The notes beneath the pieces are model-generated. The model had not been told where the DNA came from. It made no database searches and saw only the letters and a program-made list of their open reading frames with translations. From positions 1-56,257 of the forward strand of contig JALGXW010000036.1 in NCBI GenBank assembly GCA_029821875.1: a stretch of DNA of 56,257 nucleotides. The letters run 5' to 3'. Shown here piece by piece: positions 13,701 through 21,569 of the stretch (the stretch's first letter is position 1; each line of letters begins with the position of its first letter). Position numbers and translations under genes: made by a program. This DNA comes from Candidatus Hebobacterum abditum. Its GTDB lineage: Bacteria > Armatimonadota > Hebobacteria > Hebobacterales > Hebobacteraceae.

Positions 13701-15264
13701 GGGAGCGCGGGTGGATGTGAACCTGGACAACGACTCCACCTTCCCGCCCTATCGGACACTGATGCGGACCATCGACGGCGGCTCGGGCTTCATGAGCCAG
13801 AACGAGCAGATCGCACACTTCGGTGTAGGATCCGCGAGCACCGTGGCCGTGCGGGTCGCCTTTCCCGATGGGAGCATCGTGGCCGAGACCGACGTCGCGG
13901 TGAACCAACAGATCGTCGTGCGAGACGAGACGCATTGGCTCGGCGCGGTGGAAGGCGTGGTGACGGAACACGTGTCCGGGGAGCCGGTGCCTGGGGCCTT
14001 CGTGACTTGCGCCCATCTGACGGCTATCACGGATTTCGACGGCGCGTACTACGTCGACCGTGTGCCGATAGTCGCCGACCTGGCCGTGCGCGCCTGGGCC
14101 GCCGAGTACGAGTACCGGACGATCACCGGAGTCTCGGTATCGGCGGTGACGACCGTCGACCTCGGGGTCATACCGGCCGGGTATGGGGTGATTCAGGGCC
14201 TAGTGACGGACGCGCAGACCTCCGACCCTATTGAGGGCGCCACGGTGAGCTGCGGCGAGCCGGTGACGACCAACGCGGCTGGCGAGTACGTCTTCTACGT
14301 GGCGGCGGGAAGCGGCTACCTGGTCAGCGCCAGCGCACCCGGATATACGACGCAGAAGATCCCTGTGGCGCCAGTTGCGACGGGGGAGATAGTCCTGCTC
14401 GACATCGAGCTGGATACGGTGCAATATGGCTCGATCGGCGGCGTTGTGACAGATGCAGATTCTGGATCTCCCCTCGCCGGAGGCATGGTGAGGGCCTGCC
14501 GCGTACCAGATCCCGCGACGCAGATCGAGGTCTGCTACGAGACCACAGCTGCCGGCGACGGCACCTATCTCCTATCTGACGTGCCGGCCGCCAGCGGCTA
14601 CACCGTGACGGCTTCGGCGGACGGCTACTACTCAAGCTCTCAGGAGGATGTCTCGGTTGCAGCGGAGACCCTCACGGAGGTCGACCTCGGCCTCGCGTCG
14701 GAGTTCGAGGACGTGCCTGCAGGATACTGGGCCTTCGAGTCTGTGGGAGCATGTGTCGAGGCCGGCGTCGTTGCTGGCTACGCCGACGGTACGTATCATC
14801 CGGAGTCTGATGTCTCGCGCGATCAGATGGCGGTCTACATCTCCCGCGCCCTCGCCGGCGGAGACGCCAGCGTGCCCGAGTTCACCGGGAGCCCGAGCTT
14901 CCCCGATGTTCCGGCGGGGCACTGGGCCCTGAAGTACATCGAATACGCGGTGGGCGCCGGCGTTGTCGCCGGATACGGGGACGGCACCTACCATCCCGAG
15001 TACTCGGTGGACCGAGGGCAGATGGCGGTCTACATCGCACGCGGGATAGCCGGCGGAGATGACAACGTTCCATCCTTCTCCGGCGAGCCCACGTTCGACG
15101 ATGTGCCCGTCGGGTTCTGGGCCGTCGACTACGTGGAGTACATCGCCGACCCGCGGCGGGCCGTGACTGAGGGCTATCCGGATGGGCTCTACCACCCGGA
15201 GGTTGTAGTCAGCAGAGACCAGATGGCCGTGTACGTGGCGAGGGCATTTGGGCTGACCAGCTAG
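10795..15264 (+). CDS. SLH-anchored surface protein with papain-like protease, FG-GAP propeller and UnbV domain
   Basis: This 1489-residue exported protein starts with a signal peptide (cleavage probably after A-I-A, residue 22 or 23). A papain-family (C1) protease follows, with catalytic C107 in G-S-C-T-A-W, H263 in G-H-A-V-T-I-V-G-Y and N293 in N-S-W-G-T-W-W-G. Residues about 563-935 hold seven FG-GAP-like blades, each with a W-G-D-Y-D-x-D-G-x-x-D-L calcium-loop motif. Residues about 940-1045 are an ASPIC/UnbV domain, 1051-1302 three carboxypeptidase-regulatory-like beta domains and 1303-1489 three SLH repeats for cell-wall attachment. AAGGAGG precedes the ATG by about 6 nt. It probably sits on the S-layer and cleaves external or neighbouring proteins; the protease target is unknown. 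The downstream gene is a paralogue without the protease. Confidence 0.85.
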   Translation: MRAACCALLLLVTSLSLSPAIAEVVPGRGLGARPPTPAEQAYIDAVYTQTTDVAPNRLARAREDLERRAAVQRGELLPTADGLPSAVDNSTLQYFPPIRSQGSQGSCTAWASCYYYDTFTQAFDEGYDVSGGDNNHICSPAFLYPLINGGVDYGASTQYAMARLNDLGSSSWALKPYSASDWTSWPSEAAWVQALNNRTQEPHWIDGSTASGLDEIKQHLANGNLAVTDFWVYGTWYDYYPADRPGIHSDVYYASDGDVLGGHAVTIVGYDDNRSYVDHRDEETHYGAFLVANSWGTWWGVPNSTGAGDGGFFWVAYDMFLEGTFGPLVCYNDDRPDYRPRLYAVVGVNHPERWDLRLRGSVEEWHSHDVIYYAGGDLAVADDKRIAVDLTDGIPHLPGDGSGLLSADLYVWSGSYYDATLTSADFFADLDEDGSYDEHSSADPTLTIQQGQWGYAYAGLGHSFSLTAAEPDPSAVASRGIADLSAEYVDNQGHGVALWEWSDGGAGGLFAPSRYVQSPSYTAPPNDGYSDIIVTLAVTATCDGEEALLAGDSTALTVLASRVRFEDIGTALNLPATIGAAWGDYDDDGYPDLYIGGLWGAHRAYLLHNNGDGTFTDVTVAMGLRIASSDWEDWGAAWGDFNNDGALDLVVVGGNHLPFLYRNDGDHFTDIGGEAAGFSSVWYTGRGAAWGDYDGDNWLDLYVANDYWGAPSYLYRNNRDGTFTEVTSAAGMDLAPATYGQGCAWGDYNNDGLLDLIVTRTQEATGSQQAARLYLNDGDGTFTDMGVAAGLPASSLEGVAWGDYDNDGWLDVYLGGNQNRSTLLCHNNGDGTFTNVNDEAMDAGANSLGVAWGDYDNDGFLDLAQGNGVLPQYNESGPSNPFLFHNNRDGTLTQVAASEGVTAQRRYRAASWADFNLDGHIDLLMAGEEGYSCLYENSGTPADGDWLRVRALTSVTGDATDGSPVRDALGARVDVNLDNDSTFPPYRTLMRTIDGGSGFMSQNEQIAHFGVGSASTVAVRVAFPDGSIVAETDVAVNQQIVVRDETHWLGAVEGVVTEHVSGEPVPGAFVTCAHLTAITDFDGAYYVDRVPIVADLAVRAWAAEYEYRTITGVSVSAVTTVDLGVIPAGYGVIQGLVTDAQTSDPIEGATVSCGEPVTTNAAGEYVFYVAAGSGYLVSASAPGYTTQKIPVAPVATGEIVLLDIELDTVQYGSIGGVVTDADSGSPLAGGMVRACRVPDPATQIEVCYETTAAGDGTYLLSDVPAASGYTVTASADGYYSSSQEDVSVAAETLTEVDLGLASEFEDVPAGYWAFESVGACVEAGVVAGYADGTYHPESDVSRDQMAVYISRALAGGDASVPEFTGSPSFPDVPAGHWALKYIEYAVGAGVVAGYGDGTYHPEYSVDRGQMAVYIARGIAGGDDNVPSFSGEPTFDDVPVGFWAVDYVEYIADPRRAVTEGYPDGLYHPEVVVSRDQMAVYVARAFGLTS

Positions 15265-15417
15265 CGGAGAGAACGGAAGAAGCAAGCAAAAGAAGGGCGG
15301 TCAAGCGAGCACGTCGGTGGAACTCGCGGTCGGTCAGCGGTGCCGAATATGTGGGGACATCCTCGGCGGGTTCATGCTGGGTCCCGCTGTCCGTGCTCCG
15401 CAGGGGAGGCAACCGGG

Positions 15418-17481
15418 ATGAGATGCGGATTGGCAGGGCTGTTGGCTCTTTCCCTGATGTGCTGCGCGTCGGTCCCGGCCAAGGCGCAGCAGTTCTTGGA
15501 GCTCACGGATACGGCAGGCCTGCCGAATGCCGCGGGGCTCGGCTGGGGCGACTATGATGGGGATGGGTTTGCGGACCTGTTCGTCGCCGGCCACAATCAG
15601 GGATACACAGAGCTCCACCACGGGCCGTTCCTCTTTCGCAACACGGGGGTCGGCAGCTTACTGGACGTGAGCGAGTCGATGGGCATTCGCTCCGATGTCA
15701 TCATCGAGCAGGACGGGGTGGCCTGGGGAGACTATGACAACGACGGCGACTTGGATCTACTGGTCGGCTCGGGCGCGGGCTATCCCATGCTGTACCGGCG
15801 CGACGAAACACAGTTCGTCGAGGTCGGCGAGGTAGCCGGGTTCCATGTGTCCTTCAGCGCGGGCAGAGGCGTAACATGGTGTGACTACGATGGCGACAAC
15901 CTGCTGGAAGCCTTCTGCTCCAACATCTTCGGCCCGGGCTACCTGATGGAGAATGACGGCGATGGCACTTTCACCGAAGTGTCCGTCGCATCGGGCATGG
16001 ACCCGAGCAACGCCGGCCAGTCCGCCTCTTGGGGCGACTTCAGCAACGACGGCTGGCCCGACCTCGTGATCGCGCGGCTGGCCCAGCCGATGCTGCTCTT
16101 TGAGAGCAACGGCGACGGGACGTTCACGGACGTGAGCGACGCCTCCGGAATGAGCGCTTACATCGATGCCTACAGCGCGGTATGGGGAGACTACGACAAC
16201 GACGGTTGGCTTGACTGCTACGTGACGTCGGGGAACTATATCGAGCCGCAACTGCGACGGGACGCGCTCTTCCACAACGACGGTGATGGGACGTTCACTG
16301 ATGTCAGTGACATAGCTGGCATGGCGGGGGATGCCGCCAACGGCATCGGTGCGGCCTGGGCCGACTACGACAACGACGGCAACTTAGACATCTTCGTCGG
16401 GAACTTCGGCCAGCCGTCTTTCCTCTATCGCAACAACGGGAATGGGACGTTCACGGATATGTTCGCCGGGTCGGGACTCGACGGCGACTCGCATAGCGGG
16501 GCGGTGGCGTGGGCGGACATGGACCGCGACGGTCGTCTCGACCTGGCCCAGGGCACCTACAACGAGGCGACTCGTCTCTTCGGCAACATCAGCTATGGCG
16601 GCAACTGGCTCCGCCTGCGTGCCCTCACCAACGCGACCGGCGCCGCTACGATCGCCGAGCTCCCCGCCCGCGACGCCATCGGCGCTCGCGTCGACCTCAA
16701 CCTCGACAATGACGATGCGTTCCCGTCCGGCCGTACGCTGACTCGCATGATCGACGGCGGCTCGGGCTGGTGCGCCCAGAACGAGCAGGTCGCGCACTTC
16801 GGGGTCGCGACGTCAAGTGTCGTTTGCGTCCGCGTGCGCTTCCCCGACGGCAGTGTGGTCACCCACCGCAGCGTGCCGGTCAACCGGCAGATCACGATCA
16901 GAGATGTCCCCGCCGACCGCACCGAGGAGGTCTTCGACGATATCCCCCTCGACTTCTGGGCCTATGAGGAGACCAAGGGATGTGCGGAGGCCGGCATCGT
17001 GGCCGGCTATCCCGACGGCCTCTATCACGGCGCGAACCCTGTCACCCGCGATCAGATGGCCGTTTACGTCGCCCGCGCGCTGGCGGGCGGAGATGACAAC
17101 GTTCCCGACTTCACGGACACGCCGACCTTCCCCGATGTCGGGTCAGAGCACTGGGCGCTGAAGTATGTCGAGCACGCGGTCGATCAGTCGGTCGTGGGCG
17201 GCTATGAGGACGGCACCTACCATCCCGAGTACGACGTGGATCGAGGTCAGATGGCGGTCTACATCGCTCGCGCCCTGGCCGGCGGGGCCGGGAACGTGCC
17301 GGACCCGTCGGGTGGCGCCAGCTTCCCCGACGTTGGCTCCGACTTCTGGGCCTATCGCCACATCGAGTACTGCGTCGAGAATGGCGTGGTGCAGGGCTAC
17401 CTGGACGGCAACTACTACCCCGACAACGTCGTCACTCGCGATCAGATGGCGGTATACGTAGCCCGGGCGTTTGAGCTGTAG
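15418..17481 (+). CDS. SLH-anchored FG-GAP/UnbV surface protein
   Basis: The 687-residue product has a signal peptide (M-R-C-G-L-A-G-L-L-A-L, cleavage near A-K-A). Seven FG-GAP-like blades follow, with W-G-D-Y-D-x-D-G-type loops, although the third is degenerate (T-W-C-D-Y-D-G-D-N). An ASPIC/UnbV domain (residues about 425-500) and three C-terminal SLH repeats complete it. It is a paralogue of the 3' part of the preceding gene, with closely matching UnbV segments (I-D-G-G-S-G, Q-N-E-Q, A-H-F-G-V). GGGGAGG at 15403-15409 fixes the ATG at 15418; an upstream in-frame start at 15340 lacks this support and a signal sequence. It probably serves as an adhesive or structural cell-surface component. 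Confidence 0.85.
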   Translation: MRCGLAGLLALSLMCCASVPAKAQQFLELTDTAGLPNAAGLGWGDYDGDGFADLFVAGHNQGYTELHHGPFLFRNTGVGSLLDVSESMGIRSDVIIEQDGVAWGDYDNDGDLDLLVGSGAGYPMLYRRDETQFVEVGEVAGFHVSFSAGRGVTWCDYDGDNLLEAFCSNIFGPGYLMENDGDGTFTEVSVASGMDPSNAGQSASWGDFSNDGWPDLVIARLAQPMLLFESNGDGTFTDVSDASGMSAYIDAYSAVWGDYDNDGWLDCYVTSGNYIEPQLRRDALFHNDGDGTFTDVSDIAGMAGDAANGIGAAWADYDNDGNLDIFVGNFGQPSFLYRNNGNGTFTDMFAGSGLDGDSHSGAVAWADMDRDGRLDLAQGTYNEATRLFGNISYGGNWLRLRALTNATGAATIAELPARDAIGARVDLNLDNDDAFPSGRTLTRMIDGGSGWCAQNEQVAHFGVATSSVVCVRVRFPDGSVVTHRSVPVNRQITIRDVPADRTEEVFDDIPLDFWAYEETKGCAEAGIVAGYPDGLYHGANPVTRDQMAVYVARALAGGDDNVPDFTDTPTFPDVGSEHWALKYVEHAVDQSVVGGYEDGTYHPEYDVDRGQMAVYIARALAGGAGNVPDPSGGASFPDVGSDFWAYRHIEYCVENGVVQGYLDGNYYPDNVVTRDQMAVYVARAFEL

Positions 17482-17490
17482 CTCGGAAGC

Positions 17491-17519
17491 GCGAGCCCCG
17501 GCAGGGGCAACGATCTCGC
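17491..17519 (+). terminator. Possible nested hairpin after the surface-protein gene
   Basis: Ten bases after the TAG, gcccc (17495-17499) and ggggc (17504-17508) form a tight hairpin. The flanking gcgag (17491-17495) can also pair with ctcgc (17515-17519). There is no T-run. It may end transcription of the SLH genes ahead of a convergent gene. Confidence 0.35.
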
Positions 17520-17541
17520 GTCTGGCGGCCGGCGGCCCTGT

Positions 17542-17772
17542 CTACCATACGGCCGGGGCGCGGCCGAGCACGACCCGCAACGACCGCTCTCCCTGAGAGG
17601 CGTTGTCCTCAGACGCCTGGATGCTCATGTCGGGATTCGCCGCGGCAATCGCCTCCGTTTCCCTCCCAGTCTCGAATTCGTACAATGTCATGTCACGCGC
17701 GGCCATAGCCTGACACCTCAAGCAGGCGGGGATTGATCCGAGCACAAAGACGAGCAACAGGCCCAAGCTCAT
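17542..17772 (-). CDS. Short secreted or lipoprotein-like product, probably a truncated gene
   Basis: The frame encodes 76 residues from the ATG at 17772: a hydrophobic signal-like segment (M-S-L-G-L-L-L-V-F-V-L-G) and a cysteine in I-P-A-C that could be an imperfect lipobox. Then comes a segment (Y-E-F-E-T-G, S-E-D-N-A-S-Q-G-E-R-S-L-R-V) that looks like the opening strands of a beta-sandwich carbohydrate-binding domain. It stops within that domain, so I suspect a remnant of a larger secreted protein. An in-frame start at 17832 would overlap the upstream deacetylase-like gene by 14 nt. Function unknown. Confidence 0.4.
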   Translation of the reverse strand: MSLGLLLVFVLGSIPACLRCQAMAARDMTLYEFETGRETEAIAAANPDMSIQASEDNASQGERSLRVVLGRAPAVW

Positions 17773-17818
17773 GCGCGAGGGCCCGCCTACTGCGGGCCCC
17801 GAGCCAGACCTAATGCGG

Positions 17819-20317
17819 TCACGAGCTGACATCTTGCTCAACATCACCCGATGTCCGCCTCAGCGAAGCGCTTCCCGACATGAGCAGCTCACCCGTAGTT
17901 TGATCTACTGTCTCCAAGCTGGCCCGGACACGGTCTGGCCTGACCTCGACCAGCCGGGCTTTGCCCACCACAGGACGGTCCTGCTTGACCGACCTGCGAA
18001 ACCTAACACGCACGTGCTCCACTTGCCACGCGCGTGGTGACAAGGGCTCAGGATCCCCACACGCGGCCGCGGCTGCACACGCGGCGACGGCGATGGGGAA
18101 GCCTCCCATCGGGTGGATTCCGCGGCCGAGCGGCTCTGCGCCCGCCGCCACGGGGTTCATCAAGAGCCTCAGCAGCCCTGCTGGCAGAACGACTGCAGCG
18201 GAGTCCCCGGGGCTAGGTTCCGTCCCCGCCCTGCGTGTCTCGACCACTTGCGGGCAGGGGATCTCAAGGATCGGCTCGGCCGTTGGTGCAGACGGCGGCA
18301 TTGATTCTGGCGGGAGTCGGGCCGGGAGCTCGGACGGTTCAACGCGGGCATCTTCACCTCCCCTTCCAGCAGGGCGGTGCATGTGAAGCAGCAGTTCATA
18401 GACGGCATCGCGTCGCTCGACCGCGAAGGCAAGGGAGGCACTGGGCGAGGAGATGCCCGAGCAGGCCGCGATCTCTCGCCCGTCGCTCAGCACCTGCGCC
18501 ATCCCCACCTCTCCGGGAGGCAGCCAGGCCGGGAGCGTGATCGTAACCAGGTGGCGGCGCGCGGCCGAGACGGGAATGGTCGAGCCCAGAAGACGGATGC
18601 GGAATCGCAGCAGCCCGCCCTCCCCCTCAGCACGCTCGGCTCTCGGCTCGACCACCGCGGCCAACGCCGGAGTGTAGTAGTCGAGGAACTCCAGGGCAAC
18701 TTCCGACATGGTGCCGAACAACACTTCCGGGTGTCTCGCGGTGACGTACTGCAGATGCTTGTCGAGCTTGGCGAAGTCGCCGCCTTCCACGTCCTCCATG
18801 CGGCCGGATCCGCCCTTCATGTTCATGGCATGCGCAGAAGCAACTATGGCGTGCACGCCAGGAGCTATGCTGCCGTCGGGCAGGAGAAGGGACTCTCGCT
18901 GTGCCTCAAACCACGCCGTGAGCTGATCGAGGGTGACGGCATCGAACGTCGCAGTGGGCGCCTTGAACTGCACGAGCCCGGCCTGAGAAAGATCGGGTAT
19001 CTCCCTCTCGATGTCATCCGGGCAGCAAAAGTAGGCCTGCCTTCCCCTTGGATATGCCCCGATCGACTCATGGTAGCCAGCATCGGCGTCAGCGATCAGG
19101 CCGTTGCGTAGATGGGCGAGAGTGCTGATGCGCTGATCGTCTGGGCTCACGCCGAAATCGCAGGCGCCCGCGCGCGCGCAGTGCGGCTGGCGATGCCCGC
19201 GCTGCAGCCGAGAAAGAAAGGAGCAGGCTCTGTGCAACGAGCCCGTCTTACTGTCGCCCTCCGAGAAGCTGCCAAGGGCCTTCACATAGGAGAAGCCCTT
19301 TCGGCCTCCGTCCCAGCCATGGTAGCGGTGGTTCGGGTTTGTCTCAGGGTCATAGAACTGGTTCGGTATTATCCCGTCGGTCTCGGGGTCGTATCTCAGG
19401 CGGGGCTGAGGGAGCATGGCCGAATCCGGCTCGAAGCCGAAGTGAATGTGGGGCGCATACTCATGGTGCACGCAGCCGCGCTGAATACTCTCATCCAGCA
19501 GCGCGATGACCTCCTGCCAGCGCCCTGTCGACGACTGGCGCGCCGCCCACTCCGCCGCGAAGCGCTGCGAAGTGCACCAGAAGTGCGTCCACTTCGCCCC
19601 ATGCTTGTCGGCGATGTGATTCATGGCGTTGGGCTTCTCGACCATCTGCCACCTGTACTCATCTGGGTCCATGAAGTTGTTTCGGTTGTGCATCGACAGC
19701 AGCTCAGGCGAGGCGCTGTAGTCGCCAGTCAGCTCGCCGCCGTCGAAGGTCTCGCAGTCCTCGGTGAGCACGTAGTAGATGCGCCCCGGCTCCGGGTCCG
19801 TCACCTCGACCGAAACGCGTTCCTGTCGGTACTCCTCGGACTCGCCGTGGAGGATGAAGATGAGCGACCAAGGGCGGCCGAGGTTCACCTCGCTTGGTCG
19901 CTGGGCCGTGATCTCCCACTCCACTTGCTGCTGCTCATCATGCGCCAGGTGGAAGGGCATGGGCGTAACGAGTTCGGCGAGGACCCCGAAGCCGACGGGT
20001 TCTGTCGCCACTGCGCACAAGTTCAGCGCGCTCGGCCCACCGTTGTGCACGCTGATGCTGAACGAGACTCGCTCGCCAACTACGAGCGAAAGGGTCTTAG
20101 CCGGCAGATCGAGTCGCAGCCCACCTTCTGCGGGACCGGCCTCGGTGATCCGTGGCTGGCCCCCCCCGGGGCCAGCCCTCTGGGTGCGTGCGAGTTCCCT
20201 GATCTCGTGGCCGAGGCGGGAGTGCTCGGCCTTCATCCGCTCAAGCTCAGGCTGCAGGTAACGGGAGACGAAGTAACCGAAGAACCGATCTATCATCCGC
20301 TTCGCGATCGCCTTCAT
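17819..20317 (-). CDS. Polysaccharide-deacetylase-like protein with C-terminal hotdog domain
   Basis: The 832-residue product is a mosaic. Residues 1-45 are helical and charged, perhaps coiled coil. About 70-175 look like a CARDB-type beta-sandwich (E-R-V-S-F-S-I-S-V-H-N-G-G). About 180-540 resemble a NodB/polysaccharide-deacetylase barrel beginning Y-Y-V-L-T-E-D-C-E-T-F-D, where the acidic residues could bind metal; several histidines follow. After a proline-rich linker, residues about 705-825 resemble a hotdog thioesterase/dehydratase fold (V-R-F-R-R-S-V, then V-V-G-K-A-R-L-V-E-V). No signal peptide is seen. The same hotdog segment recurs in the upstream gene, 120 bp away. Deacetylase activity is inferred, and the metal triad is not the textbook D-D-H-H. 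I know of no described protein with this fusion. Confidence 0.6.
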   Translation of the reverse strand: MKAIAKRMIDRFFGYFVSRYLQPELERMKAEHSRLGHEIRELARTQRAGPGGGQPRITEAGPAEGGLRLDLPAKTLSLVVGERVSFSISVHNGGPSALNLCAVATEPVGFGVLAELVTPMPFHLAHDEQQQVEWEITAQRPSEVNLGRPWSLIFILHGESEEYRQERVSVEVTDPEPGRIYYVLTEDCETFDGGELTGDYSASPELLSMHNRNNFMDPDEYRWQMVEKPNAMNHIADKHGAKWTHFWCTSQRFAAEWAARQSSTGRWQEVIALLDESIQRGCVHHEYAPHIHFGFEPDSAMLPQPRLRYDPETDGIIPNQFYDPETNPNHRYHGWDGGRKGFSYVKALGSFSEGDSKTGSLHRACSFLSRLQRGHRQPHCARAGACDFGVSPDDQRISTLAHLRNGLIADADAGYHESIGAYPRGRQAYFCCPDDIEREIPDLSQAGLVQFKAPTATFDAVTLDQLTAWFEAQRESLLLPDGSIAPGVHAIVASAHAMNMKGGSGRMEDVEGGDFAKLDKHLQYVTARHPEVLFGTMSEVALEFLDYYTPALAAVVEPRAERAEGEGGLLRFRIRLLGSTIPVSAARRHLVTITLPAWLPPGEVGMAQVLSDGREIAACSGISSPSASLAFAVERRDAVYELLLHMHRPAGRGGEDARVEPSELPARLPPESMPPSAPTAEPILEIPCPQVVETRRAGTEPSPGDSAAVVLPAGLLRLLMNPVAAGAEPLGRGIHPMGGFPIAVAACAAAAACGDPEPLSPRAWQVEHVRVRFRRSVKQDRPVVGKARLVEVRPDRVRASLETVDQTTGELLMSGSASLRRTSGDVEQDVSS

Positions 20318-20437
20318 GCCGAGTCTCTCGATCCTGTGTTCCTTGTGTGCAGCGCGCGAACTGCTGCGGCTGTGGGCTAAGTCGTAAGATGGCGAGGCGC
20401 AGCATCCACCGCTGGAGAGCCTGCCTGGATACGGCGG

Positions 20438-21061
20438 CTAGAGGGCCCGCGCTCCCGGCGCGGACCTCGAACAGAGCCGATGCAGTGCTCCACGCAGAGC
20501 GAGCAGAAGGCGTGCGACGCGCCCACCAGTATGTGCGGAGAAGCAGGTACGGGCGGCCTCCGGAGAGGGTCCCTCGAACGCCAACATGCCGTCGCTGAGG
20601 CGGAGGGCTCGTCCCTCCCGGACGGGGACGAACTCTAGCTCCCCCGTCATGAGCACTTCGCCGGTAGCGGCCGCAGAAGTCTCAACAGCCAAGTGGAGTG
20701 TGGACCGCCGCACATCTCTCAACCGCGCGCGGCCGATGAGCACCTCGCCCCGGCGGACGGGGCGGCGCCAACTAAGGGCCAGCCCGGCTGCAAGCCAGTC
20801 GAATGTATCGTTATCCCTGTCGTGATGACCGAGCACGAGGTAGGCCGCCGTCCCCGCAGCGGACAGGGCCAGTATGATCTCCGGAAGAACGCCAGCACCC
20901 AGTGGAAGACTGCTGCCGGCCACTGGCGAACTCAGCAGGTCCAGCATGCCCGACTCGATCTGCGCCTCGGCGCTGTCGCCCGCTGTCACGCGGCCGGGCT
21001 CCCGGCGTGAGACTCTCGTCGTCGTCGGCTTGAGTATCCGCAGAAGGTAGCCAGTGCTCAC
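20438..21061 (-). CDS. Hotdog-fold-like protein, paralogue of the downstream fusion's C-terminus
   Basis: The 207-residue product starts at a GTG (21061) about 50 nt inside a transcript from a strong promoter. Its core (residues about 25-155) matches the last 120 residues of the next gene: G-D-S-A, a G-(L/M)-L-x-L-L and P-V-A segment, a small-residue-rich helix, then W-R-R-P-V-R-R-G and a closing strand E-V-L-M-T-G-E-L. This order is that of hotdog thioesterases or dehydratases, which act as dimers, so the two proteins might pair. No catalytic residue is obvious. The tail (after about 160) is low in recognisable structure. Shine-Dalgarno is weak (GGAG about 16 nt upstream), so the exact start is uncertain. 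Confidence 0.55.
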   Translation of the reverse strand: MSTGYLLRILKPTTTRVSRREPGRVTAGDSAEAQIESGMLDLLSSPVAGSSLPLGAGVLPEIILALSAAGTAAYLVLGHHDRDNDTFDWLAAGLALSWRRPVRRGEVLIGRARLRDVRRSTLHLAVETSAAATGEVLMTGELEFVPVREGRALRLSDGMLAFEGPSPEAARTCFSAHTGGRVARLLLALRGALHRLCSRSAPGARAL

Positions 21062-21569
21062 GGCGCGAGCTTACTCCGATTTCTGCGCAACACGCCTCTG
21101 CTGCGCTGTGTCGAGTGATCATATCGCACCCCCCTCCCCCTGTCAAACCGGAGGTGCGCGCGGCTATCTCGGCCTTGCCCAACGGCGGGCCCCGCCATCA
21201 CAGACACGTCCCGGGCTCCGCCGGGCGAGTAGTGATGTGAGACGCGACCGCCCGGCCTCGCTGCGCGCGAGACTGAGGTAAGACCATCTGCAGATCGCCG
21301 CACCTGAGCGGGGCCGACGGCTAGCATAGCGTGCCGGAAGGACGGGCTCGACAGCCCTGCTGAATGCGTCCTCCACACCCCCGGGCCGGACCCCTGCAGC
21401 CACAGGGCCGTCCTGCTTTCGCACGCGCACCACCGTGGTGGCGATGCAGGAGCTACCCACTCCCATGTCAAAGCGAGAGGGTGCATGTGAACAGGTTCCC
21501 TGGGCGACACTTCGCTGCCCAGGACTCGATGCCGCCGGGCGGCCGCAGCCGCTCGGCTTAAGACGGCCC
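21062..21569. other. Divergent intergenic region, 508 bp
   Basis: The region separates the leftward hotdog/deacetylase genes from the rightward propeller-ABC operon. It contains the leftward promoter at 21118-21146 and small GC-rich hairpins (ggcgg/ccgcc near 21184, cccgg/ccggg near 21210). No rightward promoter is convincing. Open frames here, including one on the minus strand at 21164-21640, have no protein-like features. An in-frame ATG at 21465 with AGGAG about 14 nt before it is an alternative start for the next gene. Confidence 0.5.
21118..21146 (-). promoter_or_regulatory. Strong sigma-70-like promoter for the hotdog/deacetylase genes
   Basis: Read on the minus strand, TTGACA (21146-21141, 6/6) and TATGAT (21123-21118, 5/6) are separated by exactly 17 bp, a spacer made almost wholly of G. 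A start near 21110 leaves a leader of about 50 nt before the GTG at 21061. This is one of the best promoter matches in the window. Confidence 0.75.
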
